Below, in pieces: positions 22,960 through 32,929 of a stretch of 64,000 nt of DNA. Source of the DNA: Misgurnus anguillicaudatus (Eukaryota > Chordata > Actinopteri > Cypriniformes > Cobitidae); contig NC_073358.2 of the NCBI RefSeq assembly GCF_027580225.2, positions 48,322,001 through 48,386,000 of the forward strand, given 5' to 3'. Below the pieces are notes generated by a model. The model saw only the letters and a program-made list of their open reading frames with translations, was not told the origin of the DNA and did no database searches. The translations under genes were made by a program, and so were the position numbers. The stretch's first letter is position 1, and every line of letters starts with the position of its first letter.

Positions 22960-23265
22960 GTTAAAATAATTTTCTGTGCGATTAAACATGACAATATATG
23001 CTGGGTAAACTATATTTTTATTTATTTTGAGATTTTCCTGTAAGATTAGCGCCTTGCATATTCGAACTTCAGATTGTTAAATAAATGACACCAACCAGAA
23101 TCTAATTCCCTGACTGATAATTAAGAGCCTCCAGACTGGGGTATTATAAAACCTGAAGTGTGTTTGTATAAGCTGTTCTCAATTTGATCTGACACGAATC
23201 CTCACTCACATTTCAGTTAACAGTGATTAACCAGGATTTGTAACAACGAAGCTCAATCTAGCTGA
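22960..23265. other. No recognisable feature
   Basis: AT-rich stretch between the CAGAGTTCCCA element and the next SINE fragment, with no frame or repeat boundary recognised. Confidence 0.4.
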
Positions 23266-23267
23266 CA

Positions 23268-23420
23268 TTTACATTTATGCAAAAGCTTTTCTCCAAGTGA
23301 CTCATTTAGCATTATACACAAAATCAGTCCATGCATTCCCTGGGAATCAAACCTGTGACTCTAAAGTTGCTTGTGCATTTGTACAGGAAGACTTTAGCAC
23401 AGATAAGGTCAAAGGGTTTT
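23268..23420 (-). repeat. Diverged HAmo-like tRNA-derived SINE
   Basis: Shows ACATTTACATTTATGCAAAAGC, CTCCAAGTGACT and the phrase CATTCCCTGGGAATCAAACCTGTGACTCT in the order seen in the copies at 38452 and 38826. The tRNA-like head on the minus strand is eroded. Confidence 0.55.
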
Positions 23421-23984
23421 CCGCGGCAGATGTGTTAATGGTGGCAACACTTTTCAGACATCCTCTGCTCAAGGGCATCCGAGTCAGCCATATAGCATGT
23501 GTGCGCTACAGCTTCAGATTATATTTCAATATGAGTGATGTGATTGCATGAACACTATATTTGATTTCATTTGTACGAGTGATTTTGCCAAAGAGAAGAA
23601 ATTTCCATTTGTGGGCTCGTCTTAACAACCGGTCTGGAAAGAGACTATCCAGAACCACCCTGCAGAAAATCCACGGATTGAACATTTTCTACCTGAATAG
23701 TTTCCAGTGAGGCAGATCATTGTAGGTAAATGTCATGCTGTGTCCTTCTAAAATAGCAAAAGACCGAGCGAGATTCAAAACCTCAGATACTGTAACACGA
23801 AGCTTTATCGTCTGGTCCTCAGACAAACATATTGGCATGTAAAATACCTCGTTTAAAGATTAGATTTGTATAAAATGTCAAGCAAAACTGATCATTCACT
23901 GGAAATTAATGTAGTTGGATTTACTGGGTTGGTTTTAACCATTTTGGACCGAACCATGGGTTAAAACAACCCATAGTATTGGTT
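23421..23984. other. No recognisable feature
   Basis: Unique-looking sequence with no supported frame. GGGTTGGTTTTAACC...AACCATGGGTTAAAACAACCC at 23928-23972 is a short inverted-repeat piece resembling ends of the ACCCAGC MITE family. Confidence 0.4.
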
Positions 23985-23990
23985 TATTCT

Positions 23991-24322
23991 AGGGCTGTGC
24001 AAAGATTAATCGCGATTAATCGCATACAAAATAAAAGTGATTTTTTTGCATAAGATATGAGTGTATTATTATGTATATATAAATACACACACATTCATGT
24101 ATGTATTTAAGAAACATTTACATGTGTATATATATTTATTTGTATTTTTATATATTCTATATTATATATAAACAAAAAAAAATGGATATATAAATAAAAA
24201 AAATCTGAAATGTATATATGTATGTTTAAATATACATAATTATTACATACAACACAGACACATATATTATGCAAAAATGCACTTTTATTTTGAATGCGAT
24301 TAATCCCGATCTGCGGGATCAT
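23991..24322. mobile_element. MITE with GATTAATCGCGATTAATCGC end, right end degraded
   Basis: The left end TAGGGCTGTGCAAAGATTAA is followed by CGCGATTAATCGCATACAAAA and AAAAGT. Near 24273-24310 the mirror ACTTTTATTTTGAATGCGATTAATC appears, but the last bases diverge. The interior is TATATA-rich. It is a hAT-style MITE; a further fragment of the same end (GTGATTAATCGCAACTTAATTGCAC) lies near 60400. Confidence 0.7.
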
Positions 24323-24727
24323 AATGAATCTGAAAAATGTGCTGAATGACGGGGCGGAGCAGAGAGCGATGCTGTTTTCATGAGATTTAAAAGCGACTAC
24401 GAATTTGTGTACAGATTGTGGAATACAAAGGGGGGCTGGGTAGAAATGTAAAAAGATCTAGTGAGGCAGAAGAAGTCAACCTAAATGCGTCCAATTTATG
24501 TAAGTAAGAAATGCCAAAGCCCAGACATTATTAAGTTAAATAAAGTACAAAGACATATAGAGAATATTACCTCTCAAAATAAGTAATTAAAAAGCGTTTT
24601 CTTTCCCATGTTGAGCAAAAAAAAAAAATTCTTCTGTAGTTTTTTATTTAGCTTCACTGGAGCGATGCTACTGTAAGCAAGTACAAAACCAACATGCACC
24701 TAAAAATAGACTTCAGAATTATAAATG

Positions 24728-24965
24728 TAAGGAGCAATTTCCCAGACAGAGTTTATCCTAGTCCCAGACTAAAATGCATATTTGAGCTGCCTTAATTTAA
24801 TAACACCTAGCCCTGACATATCTTAACATATATCAGTGCCATTGTTTTGTCTTAACAGTATTTGTACATCAGTATTGCTTTTTGTAAGGTATGTCTGTAA
24901 AAACTACTTAAATGCCCTAATATAACTAAGGCCTAGTCCTGGATCAATCGAAACTGCCCCCCCTA
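24728..24965. mobile_element. Palindromic MITE (CAGACAG / CTAGTCC-type)
   Basis: The left arm TTTCCCAGACAGAGTTTATCCTAGTCCCAGACTAAAATGC pairs loosely with the right arm near 24925-24960 (AAGGCCTAGTCCTGGATCAATCGAAACTG). The inner words AAACTACTTAAATG and CATATTTGAGCTG are partly mirrored. No coding content. Confidence 0.5.
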
Positions 24966-25174
24966 TAATCTATTCATGAATTTTCCTGCATCCTACACTC
25001 TTAGAAAGGATGTGTTAATTTTTACACATCTTTGTGCGTTAAGCTTTTAACACATTATGTGTCATTTTGACACATTATGTGTCATTTTGTGTTGATTTTG
25101 TGTTAAAATATAACACATGTTGTGTTAAAAGTAACACATAGGGTCCTATTTTAACGATCTAAGCGCATTGTCTA

Positions 25175-25481
25175 ATGGGGATTTCACATAGGACACTGTG
25201 CGCGCTGCGCTATGAAACCCATTCATTTCAATGGCTTGCGCGAGGGCGGTTTGTTGTTGCGTCGAGCAAAGCGCGGGCGCAGCGAGCGCAGCGTGCGCAG
25301 CATGCGCTCACGCCGCGGTCAAAGTTCAAAATAGTTTAACTTTTGCTCTGTGACGATTACTCGCGTGGCCAATAGAAACGGGGCGTCCAAACAAAATGGA
25401 CGAAGAGCTTATACTCGGGTCTTGCCAGCAGAGCACAAGTGGCGAGCGCAGCGCACACCGCTTCCTATGTAAAAGCCGCAT
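25175..25481. mobile_element. MITE inserted in the middle element, 307 bp, TA flanks
   Basis: Absent from the homologous site of the 61.5-kb relative, where TTGTCTAAAGCGCACAGCG runs through. The ends ATGGGGATTTCACATAGGA and TCCTATGTAAAAGCCGCAT are imperfect inverted repeats (15 of 19 bases) flanked by TA. The interior is strikingly GC-rich (GCGCAGCGAGCGCAGCG). Confidence 0.75.
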
Positions 25482-25691
25482 TAAGCGCACAGCGGAACGT
25501 CTAAATGGGCATGTCCGAATCCACTTTTGCTAATTTAACGACGGGAAAAATGGTTTTCGCGCCGAGTGCATGGTCGAAAAGGGTTGGTCCTTTTTTTTAA
25601 TGAGTAATAGGAGTATTTTGGGCGTAACGTGCAATAAACCAATGAGAGTCTCAGCTCTCATCCCCTTTAAAAGCCAGTTTGCGCTGGCATT

Positions 25692-25781
25692 ATGTCTAAT
25701 CCCTATTTAGATGACGGACTTTGTAAACTGAAAAACTAAGCGGAGGAACAAGATTCCCAGTTTAAGATTAATGTTAAATGA
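25692..25781 (+). pseudogene. Short frame conserved with the 61.7-kb copy, interrupted
   Basis: Reads M-S-N-P-Y-L-D-D-G-L-C-K-L-K-N, then a TAA stop at 25737, and resumes in frame as AEEQDSQFKINVK to a TGA. The 61701-61790 copy reads through with no internal stop. A TTTAAAAG box lies about 20-30 bp upstream in both copies. This may be the first exon of the transposon's own gene. I do not recognise a domain. Confidence 0.4.
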
Positions 25782-26028
25782 TTGTGTTGTTTTTCACTTG
25801 TATTGAAATAGTTTTTTTTTTATTAAAACCTTTAAAACCCATTTTCTTTTAGTCATGGAGGTAAAAAAGAAGGCTTTTAATTGCTTTAAATGTATGGCTA
25901 TCCAATATCATCAAAAAATAATGAACAAGTAGGTAAGAAAAGGTTTGTACTGTAAAAATACTTTATTTGTAACAAACAGGAGATAAAGAATTTACAAACG
26001 TCTCTCCGCACCTTTCAGCACTTGGACA

Positions 26029-27405
26029 TAGAGATGTTCCGATCCCATTTTTCTCTTCCCGATACCGATTCCGATACCTGGGCTCAGGGTATCGGCCGAT
26101 ACCGAGTACCGATCCGATACCTGGGTGTATATCTGTAAAATATACAGCTATACATACTACTAGTCCTGTATAAATGGATATAACGGTTTTATGGTGTGCT
26201 TCAGACTTATTCCTGTATAAAACATGAACAAATACATACAGTGAACTAGGGTATTTTTATTATCTGAAAGACATTTGACAGTAATATTTATTTTTCCTAA
26301 GAGAAAACGAGCCACAAATCTAACACTGTACACTGAAAGGGTATTTTAGTTTTAGAATAATTTGAAAAATCTGTGGAATTCTGTGGGATAATTTTAAATG
26401 TTTTTAGAAGAAATTAGAGAATTTAAGCTATTAAATATTACAAAATTGCATCTAAAATAATTACTTTTTAAAGGCTTACAATTAAAATGAATACACCAAA
26501 CCAATGAGTCCTCTGAACTAAACTGGACCAACATGAACCAGATAATGTGCATGTCAAGATAGAATTATAGTTTGTAGCCTATATAAAATGACATACATTA
26601 TTGTTAATATATATTATAGCAGAATAAAAAAGCTTGTGTAAACGTTCTCATTATGAATTAAGCACGTATGAAGATAATTTCATCATTTTTACAACGCAAT
26701 GTAAACTTTATATTAAACATAACAAGAGCATTCGTCTTGTAAACGGATTTGAAATTATGGATGTGCTGTGCTGACTGTCACGTCACATAGACGACAGAGA
26801 CAAGTAAGATCTGCGGTAAAACTCAGTGGTAAGTTTTATTTCATCTCAAATATCAAACAGTTCATGCTCTTATCATTAAAAACAATCACAGCAAACAGCA
26901 CACGCAGGGTTTATGTACTTATCAATGCTGCTTACAAACGCGCAAGGCTATGTATGTGTACTTGTTGTCAATGACAGTACTGGTCACTCACAAACGCGCT
27001 CAAGCCCGGGGTATGTGTGCTTGTCAATCACGGGCATTAACTCCGTTGAGTACATCGCCAAAATCTGCAGGCGCGGATTCCGTTGAGACATGTCGATGTT
27101 TTGTTTTATTAGTCTGAAATACTAACAAACAGCGGACATACGGCTGCATGCTTTCATTTCTTTGCCGCTCTAAGTAAACAGTGGTTGCGTCACGCATGAG
27201 GTAACTTCCTGGTGTTTGCATTCAGAGCAGCGAAGAAGAAATGAGTTTCGCTTTGCAGCGTTAGCTATAACGGGCATAACTAGGTTTAGTAAGAAAATGG
27301 CATCGGATCGGTACATGGGTTCAAGTACTCGCCGATTCCGATGCCAGAATTTTTTGTGGTATCGGCCGCATTTCCGATACTGGTATCGGAATCGGAACAA
27401 CTCTA
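26029..27405. mobile_element. hAT-type element, 1377 bp, TSD CTTGGACA
   Basis: The termini TAGAGATGTTCCGAT and ATCGGAACAACTCTA are flanked by the exact 8-bp duplication CTTGGACA (26021-26028, 27406-27413). Subterminal regions are rich in CCGATACC/GGTATCGG words. No long open frame remains. Removing it would restore continuity with the 61.5-kb relative, which confirms the borders. Confidence 0.93.
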
Positions 27406-28059
27406 CTTGGACAGCGTCAGTTTTTTTAAGCATTACTTAAAAATGTTTCTCATCTCACATCTCAATCCTTTAATCTTTCATATTTAAAAGCGTTTTTGTG
27501 CTGCTCCACATTTATGTATGTGATAAGCAAACCTATGTTGTCGTTCCATTCATAGGCGCATATTACTAATGCGCTCTTTAAATAACAAAAAACATATTGC
27601 ACCATTGACTTTAGACTAGGTTTTTGTTGTTCAATGGCGTAGGCTATTTTAGTTTCCTCAAAATAGCAACGCGCCAACAATGCGCCTGAACACACCTCGT
27701 TTTCAGACCAGAAAGCCCATGGGCGCAAAAGGGGGCGCAAATGTATTTGCTATTTAAACAACACGGCGCTAAATGTGAAAATTATAATTGCGCAGGGTGG
27801 AAACTAGCAAAAGACACTTGCGTCGCGCATTGCGCATTACACCGCCGGGTGTAAGATAGAGCCCAAAATGTGTTGTTTCAATAATAACACAGTGATGGGT
27901 GAATTCTGGGACAACTCATTTAGTGTGTCGTCCCACAATCAACACTATTGTGTTGTTTTTAACACATTTGTTCTAAGAGTGTAACAGGATTTGTCAGCAT
28001 TATCTACCAAAATAAAATTATCTGAGAGATTATATTTTCTAGGGGGTCCCTAATGTCTT

Positions 28060-28090
28060 ATGGACCCCCCCCCCACACACACACACACAA
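28060..28090. repeat. C-run and (CA)n microsatellite
   Basis: A run of about ten C residues followed by about nine CA dinucleotides, immediately left of the second nest. Confidence 0.85.
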
Positions 28091-28130
28091 ATCGAGCACT
28101 GCCTAGCTTTCACTGGGGCAGTACCCTATA

Positions 28131-28637
28131 AAGGTTCCGTTCTTCCTGTTTTTGATTGTGTTTACAGTGCGCAATATAACGTGTTCATGTTTCACGCTGT
28201 ATTTTTCACAAAATTTACTTATCTGTATAGTGCTGTTTTCACTGTCCTAAAAACAGTCTGATGTCTTCCTTGTTCTATGAAGTCCCTCCTTCAGAAATAC
28301 GTATCAAGTTCTGATTGTGTAATTTGTTTAGTTTGTTGTGATTCGATAGCAGCTTAGCAGAGCCGTTTGAGCTTAGCTGGCGACTGACCTATTACTGTGG
28401 GCGGGGTTTAGTCAAAAACTGTTTTATGACGTCATTAAATGGGGACGTAGATGGCTGTAGTCCAAACCAGCCGTTCGTTGTAGGCTTTGAAAGGCAAATT
28501 CTGTTAAAGAAAATATATCGCCTGGCAGTGAACTTTGAGCTTTATCATTTTACAGGTATTATTTATGCTCTAACAGCAACATTACACACTAACTAAAGTT
28601 TAAATAATGGGATCAGAAAGAACGTGACCTTTAAAAA
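28131..28637. mobile_element. MITE inserted in the second nest (CCGTTCTTCC / AGAACGTGACC ends)
   Basis: Begins GGTTCCGTTCTTCCTG and ends AGAACGTGACCTTTAAAAAGG, with GACGTCATTAAATGGGGACGTAG internally. It interrupts the GGTAC-rich body. The terminal inverted repeat is imperfect, so the borders are approximate. Confidence 0.55.
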
Positions 28638-28934
28638 GGTCCTAACATTTACCATTTAGATATGTATGGTAACAACTATTCACTATTGTACCTTTTTAGG
28701 TACTAAAATGTGACCCTGGAACAAAAAAAACAGTCATTAGTTGCACGCGTATATTTGTAACAATGACCAACAATACATTGTATGTATTAAAATTATAAAT
28801 TATTCATGCAAAAAAAATCATAAGGATATTAAGTAAAGATCATGCTCCATGAAGATATTTTGTAAATTTCCTACCATAAATATAAAAAAATGCATTAATC
28901 ATTAGTAATATGTGTCATTTGGACAACTTTGAAG

Positions 28935-30341
28935 TAGGGCTGGAACGACGCGTCGACGTCGTCGATTACGTCGATTTGCCGGAAATGCGTCGATGCGTCG
29001 CATTGTTTACGTTTTCAAATGAAGGCGGCTTCAGCTCCGACCGGATAATACAAGTGTTATACCAAACAGCCAGAACGTGATCAAAAGCGTGGGAATACTT
29101 TAAGCAGAGACCAAATAAAACACATCCTGTGTAAAACTGAAATGGCATACCACAGCAGCGCAACATCTGCGCATGATCATCTTAAAAGAAAACAACCTGG
29201 AGCTCTCCGACCTCAAAATGACGCGACGGCAGCGTAAGTATTTGAATTTTTACAGTAAGTTTTTATACAACAATAGAATCAATGCAGGCATATATGGTGC
29301 TTAATACAGCTGTGTTTACATCTTAGTTTAATACGAGCTGCGAGACGCCTGACAGACACGACATTGCATCGAGTCTGGGCAGTATGTTGAAACAGTAAAT
29401 AAAGAGCGGGACATCTTTTTATATTAAGAAGTTATGAAATAATAAGTTACTGTGTTACACTGAGATAGGCATGTGCCCGCGTGCACTGAAAGCCAGCTGG
29501 CAGCGCGGAGTTCCCATAGCTTATTTTTTTGCTATGTGCGCAGATATTATAAAAGCTCGTCTCGTTAGGTATTCCTGACATGCATTTAAAGTAACAGCAG
29601 CGTAAACGCCGTTTATAAAATATTAGAAGATCATGCTAACTAAATTTGTATTTACCCGAGACTTAAGAAAAGTTAAATGTTAAAGTTGATGCTAAATGAG
29701 AATGCAGTAACGTTACTACTGATAGTAATAATATTAACAGTAATAATATAATGGTTACATTTTATTATAAGGGTTCATGAATCACAATGAACTTATTTTT
29801 ACTTCAGTCTGAACTAATGCTGAGTAAATGCATGTACTAATCATAAACTAATGAAGAGTCATCATTAAGTTCAACATGACATGTTTTTTAGTTAATGTAT
29901 TAATAAACAATGATTTCATGTGAGTCATTTTGTAGTTAATGATGACTCTTCATTAGTTTATGATTAGCACTAGGGCTGGAACAATAAAGAGCGGGACATG
30001 TTTTTATATTAATAAGGAGTAATTATTCAGTTTGATTTATTTTTATTTTACTTGTTTAATATTAATATTTTTTGTTTAAGGTGAATAATGCCCCTTTTGC
30101 ACTGTTTATGTTAGGATGAATTAATGTTGGACTTGTTTTTATGTGATTTGTTATATTTTCCTTGGCACTGGCACTGTTTGTGTATTTGTTTAATTGAGAA
30201 AATGCTTCAATAAAATGTTGGCATTAATAGCAGATGTTACATTTATTATTTGTAAAAAAAAAATCTTTAGACTATTCGATTAATCGAAAAAATAATCGAT
30301 AGACTAAACGGTTGAAAAAATAGTCGAAATTTGCAGCTCTA
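28935..30341 (+). mobile_element. hAT-type element with BED-finger remnant, 1407 bp, TSD CTTTGAAG
   Basis: The termini TAGGGCTGGAACGACGCGTC and TCGAAATTTGCAGCTCTA are flanked by the exact 8-bp duplication CTTTGAAG (28927-28934, 30342-30349). Near the left end two frames carry pieces of a BED-type zinc finger: AWEYFKQRPNK at about 29087-29119 and, one base out of frame, LCKTEMAYHSSATSAHDHLKRKQPG at about 29132-29206. In the second piece the first zinc-binding Cys appears to be lost. The rest of the transposase is missing, so the element is non-autonomous. Confidence 0.9.
29745..29968. repeat. Hairpin-forming inverted repeat inside the hAT
   Basis: ATCATAAACTAATGAAGAGTCATCATTAA at 29840-29870 is mirrored by TTAATGATGACTCTTCATTAGTTTATGATTA at 29937-29968. 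The right edge abuts a second TAGGGCTGGAAC end (29971) followed by AATAAAGAGCGGGACAT, which also occurs at about 29396. This indicates an internal duplication or a nested foldback element. Longer motif strings are given here only by position and key words. Confidence 0.65.
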
Positions 30342-30449
30342 CTTTGAAGGTGATTTTCTCAACAAAAAATATATTTTTGCAACTATTGACCTGGATTATT
30401 TGAATTCAGCTTTCAGATGATCTCAATTTCAAAAACCTGACCCAATACT

Positions 30450-30803
30450 GTATCGATATTTTTGGCTGTGCAAATATATCGATACAGCTAACTATTGTGA
30501 TACATTTTTCCATGATAGTGTATCGATATTTCGATCTTTACTGTCGATATTTTTTACCCATCAAATCCCTCTGTGTGCGTCAAACGACCTCATCCGCTGC
30601 TGTAGTTGTCACTGTCCAGTTGTCTGTCGTATACGGCCAGTTAGCGGGAGTAAGAAAATGGCAGAAAATGTAAAAACACCTGCTGCTTTCAAAGCCGACG
30701 TGTGAAAAAAAATACATTTTTGATAAAAAAAAGAAAAAGTATATACATTGGATCATGACCTATGTATCGTGATGCATATTGTATTGTGAGACCCAGCCCT
30801 ACT
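30450..30803. mobile_element. hAT-type element related to 1697-2124, left end altered
   Basis: Shares GGCTGTGCAAA, ATATCGATACAGCTAACTAT, GTAGTTGTCACTGTCCAGTT and the right terminus CCCAGCCCTA with the element at 1697-2124. The left terminus lacks the usual TAGGG and no target duplication is evident, so the left border is approximate. It carries a short ATGGCAGAAAATG frame that soon stops. Confidence 0.65.
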
Positions 30804-30881
30804 TTTGACCAGGGTCACAAATGCACTCTTTGGTACCAATATGTAGTCTGAGGTACTAATATAAACTCTCCATTTGCAAAT

Positions 30882-31097
30882 CAGTGATGCACGGGTTAAC
30901 TCTTTTATGAATATTTGGCCTGCCCCAACCCGCCCCACACCACTGTATCTATTTTTACAACCCGCCCCGCACCCGCGGCCATTAAAGTAGACATACTAGG
31001 CATTTGTAATGAAAATTAAAAGTGCTTGGATCACATCGCATGAACCATAGAAACCAGCATGGTCCCGTGGGTTACGATACGACCCGCGCTTCACTAG
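30882..31097. mobile_element. Small hAT-type element, 216 bp, TSD TGCAAAT
   Basis: Begins CAGTGATGCACGGGTTAAC and ends GACCCGCGCTTCACTAG. TGCAAAT flanks both sides (30875-30881, 31098-31104). The interior has C-rich tracts (CAACCCGCCCC). It is the third insertion directly into the outer MITE of this nest. Confidence 0.7.
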
Positions 31098-31143
31098 TGC
31101 AAATGTGTACTTTTTAAAAGTGTACTGCCCCAGTGACAGCTAG

Positions 31144-32406
31144 GGACCATTTTTCCCTGATATCATACAAAATTCTGTTCTTCTACAGCATCACTGTGAA
31201 AAACTCATTTTATACCTTGATTTGAACTGAAACAGCAATAAATGATATCCCTGCACTTGCAGAGAAGGAGACAGTTTTGACATTTTGAAAGACTGTGAAA
31301 TAACATGCATTTATGAACTAGGAACATAACGACCTTGCATATCTATTGCTAAAATATGAGTAAGAATAACTTGAAACATTCTGGTAAATAAACCTAACAC
31401 TTGCTGATTACAGTGGTGTCTGGACACGGAGAGGTAAAAACACAAACTAGATCCACCATTTTAACCCACAGTACCTCATTACAGGTTCCCACTTCATTAC
31501 ACCAAAAAAACCCTCACACATGCGCCGTCTGAGAGTTACTAATGTACACGCTAACATTACTCAGCTGTTTGAAGATGCTACATATTTGCTTCCTCAGCAC
31601 AGCGTATTATAGAGAAGCATGCAGAAAAAGGCGAGATAAAGAGGTTTTCCCTCGCTTAGGTGCAATACAATACACATCAGTGATGGATTAACTCTGCAGG
31701 TCTACATACGCATACAGATATATAATGCTTCTGTAAATGGGACAATAGCCACTTAACACATGAAACCCATTATATTGCTGGATTGATTTTTTTTGGAGCA
31801 AATGTACTACGTTATTCAAACAACCGCAAGCTTTTGGCTTTATGTGCATCACTAGCACAAACAATTTACCACCAAAACGCTTTAAAAACTCATTTAGCCA
31901 AAAATATAGCAAACGACTAGCATTGTTAAAAGTTTTGTAAAGGGCAGGTTTGTGCTGAACGCCAATGTTGTTTGTCGGCTTAAATTAAGATAACCGTTTT
32001 TTCAATGCTCAGGTGTCATATATTTGCATCAGCCCTGTCAGAACTTACTGACCTTTCATGTCAGATCATTGCAACCTCATAGATACCTAATCAAGTGGCG
32101 TTACGCATACAAAATGTTATGAATGTAAAGAAATGACCTAGCATGTCATTTTTTGTGATTTGCTGTTTTTTCATGTGTGTACCTTTAAATGCAAATGAGC
32201 TACTGCTTTCGGTTCGATCTGATTTCTATGAATTCAGTCTGAGACAAACGGTTCTTTATCCGCATTAATGCTACGATGTGCTAACAAACACATTTAGAAA
32301 AACTTTTGGGTAAAATTAACTAGTCAGTTAGTGGTCATGGGCGGGGTTTTGTTTGTGTGATGTCACAATAACAAGAGATCAAATGAGACTGCTTTGCTTA
32401 AATAGG
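31144..32406. other. No recognisable feature
   Basis: Mixed AT-rich sequence without supported frames or terminal repeats. A part near 32160-32400 (ATGAGCTACTGC, GGGCGGGGTTTTG) resembles MITE interiors, but I cannot define borders. Confidence 0.4.
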
Positions 32407-32414
32407 AATTAAAT

Positions 32415-32917
32415 TAGGGCTGAAACTAACGATTATTTTCATAATCGATTAATCTGGTGATTCTTTTTTCGATTAATCGACTAATCAGATAAATAAATTT
32501 TTACTCAATTAGATGTTTTCACATATTATAGCTAAATACAGCAGTAAATTAGGGTATTTATGTGTAGAAAAGTACTTTTAAAAGTGCAAAAGCCACACAC
32601 TAAAGAGTTTTACTAATATATTATTTTTGATTTAGATTTTTTAAGACTAAAATAAAAAAAGTTTGTGCAGCTTTTAAATAGTAAAACATCTTTAAATGTC
32701 AAAATATCAATTACCAAAATGAGTTAAGTCTTTAGGGATGTGCTGAAAATTTTCCCACAGATTAATGAACTATTTTAATCTTCACCTTTAGACCTTGATG
32801 AATATTAAGATAAGTTGTGCAGGAGCATGTGACGTCACAGAACAACTAATCGATAATGAAATTCGTTGACAATCGATTTTTTTTTTTCAATTTTATTGAT
32901 TAGTTGTGGCAGCTCTA
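32415..32917. mobile_element. Non-autonomous hAT-type element, 503 bp
   Basis: Begins TAGGGCTGAAACTAACGATT and ends TTGTGGCAGCTCTA. Subterminal ATCGATTAATC and GACTAATC words are mirrored near the right end (ACTAATCGATAATG). The flanks AATTAAAT (32407-32414) and GATTAAAT (32918-32925) match at 7 of 8 positions, compatible with an aged hAT target duplication. Confidence 0.85.
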
Positions 32918-32929
32918 GATTAAATAAGG

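Larger units (their letters stand above)
25141..27864. mobile_element. Middle element of the nest (GGGTCCTATTTTAACG ends)
   Basis: Begins GGGTCCTATTTTAACGATCT and ends GGGTGTAAGATAGAGCCC, the same ends as the uninterrupted relative at 61459-62646. Interior matches include TGTCCGAATCCACTTTTGC, GGTCGAAAAGGGTTGGTCC, CAACGCGCCAACAATGCGCC and GCGCAGGGTGGAAACTAGC. The relative lacks the two segments 25175-25481 and 26029-27405, showing them to be insertions. The flanks (ATA left, AAA right) do not give a convincing target duplication. Confidence 0.85.
24996..27981. mobile_element. Outer MITE of a three-level nest (CACTCTTAGAA ends, TA flanks)
   Basis: The inverted termini CACTCTTAGAA (24996) and TTCTAAGAGTG (ending 27981) are perfect and flanked by TA on each side. 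The element's own body is rich in TGTGTTAAAA/TAACACA words and is only about 260 bp in total (24996-25140 plus 27865-27981). A GGGTCC-ended element fills the middle, and that element itself holds two further insertions. Confidence 0.85.
28709..30819. mobile_element. TGTGACCCTGG / CCAGGGTCACA element carrying two insertions
   Basis: The inverted termini TGTGACCCTGG (28709) and CCAGGGTCACA (ending 30819) are perfect over 11 bp. Its own body is 28709-28934 and 30342 to about 30445, with features such as AGATCATGCTCCATGAAGATATTTTG. A hAT sits at 28935-30341 and a second at about 30450-30803. Confidence 0.8.
28103..31143. mobile_element. Outer MITE of the second nest (GGTAC-rich, CTAGC ends)
   Basis: The ends CTAGCTTTCACTGGGGCAGTAC and GTACTGCCCCAGTGACAGCTAG are inverted repeats of about 20 bp. 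Short pieces of its GGTAC-rich body (TTTTTAGGTACTAAAATG, CTCTTTGGTACCAATATG, GAGGTACTAATAT) remain between later insertions. A shorter, unbroken relative lies at 49860-49992. Confidence 0.75.
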
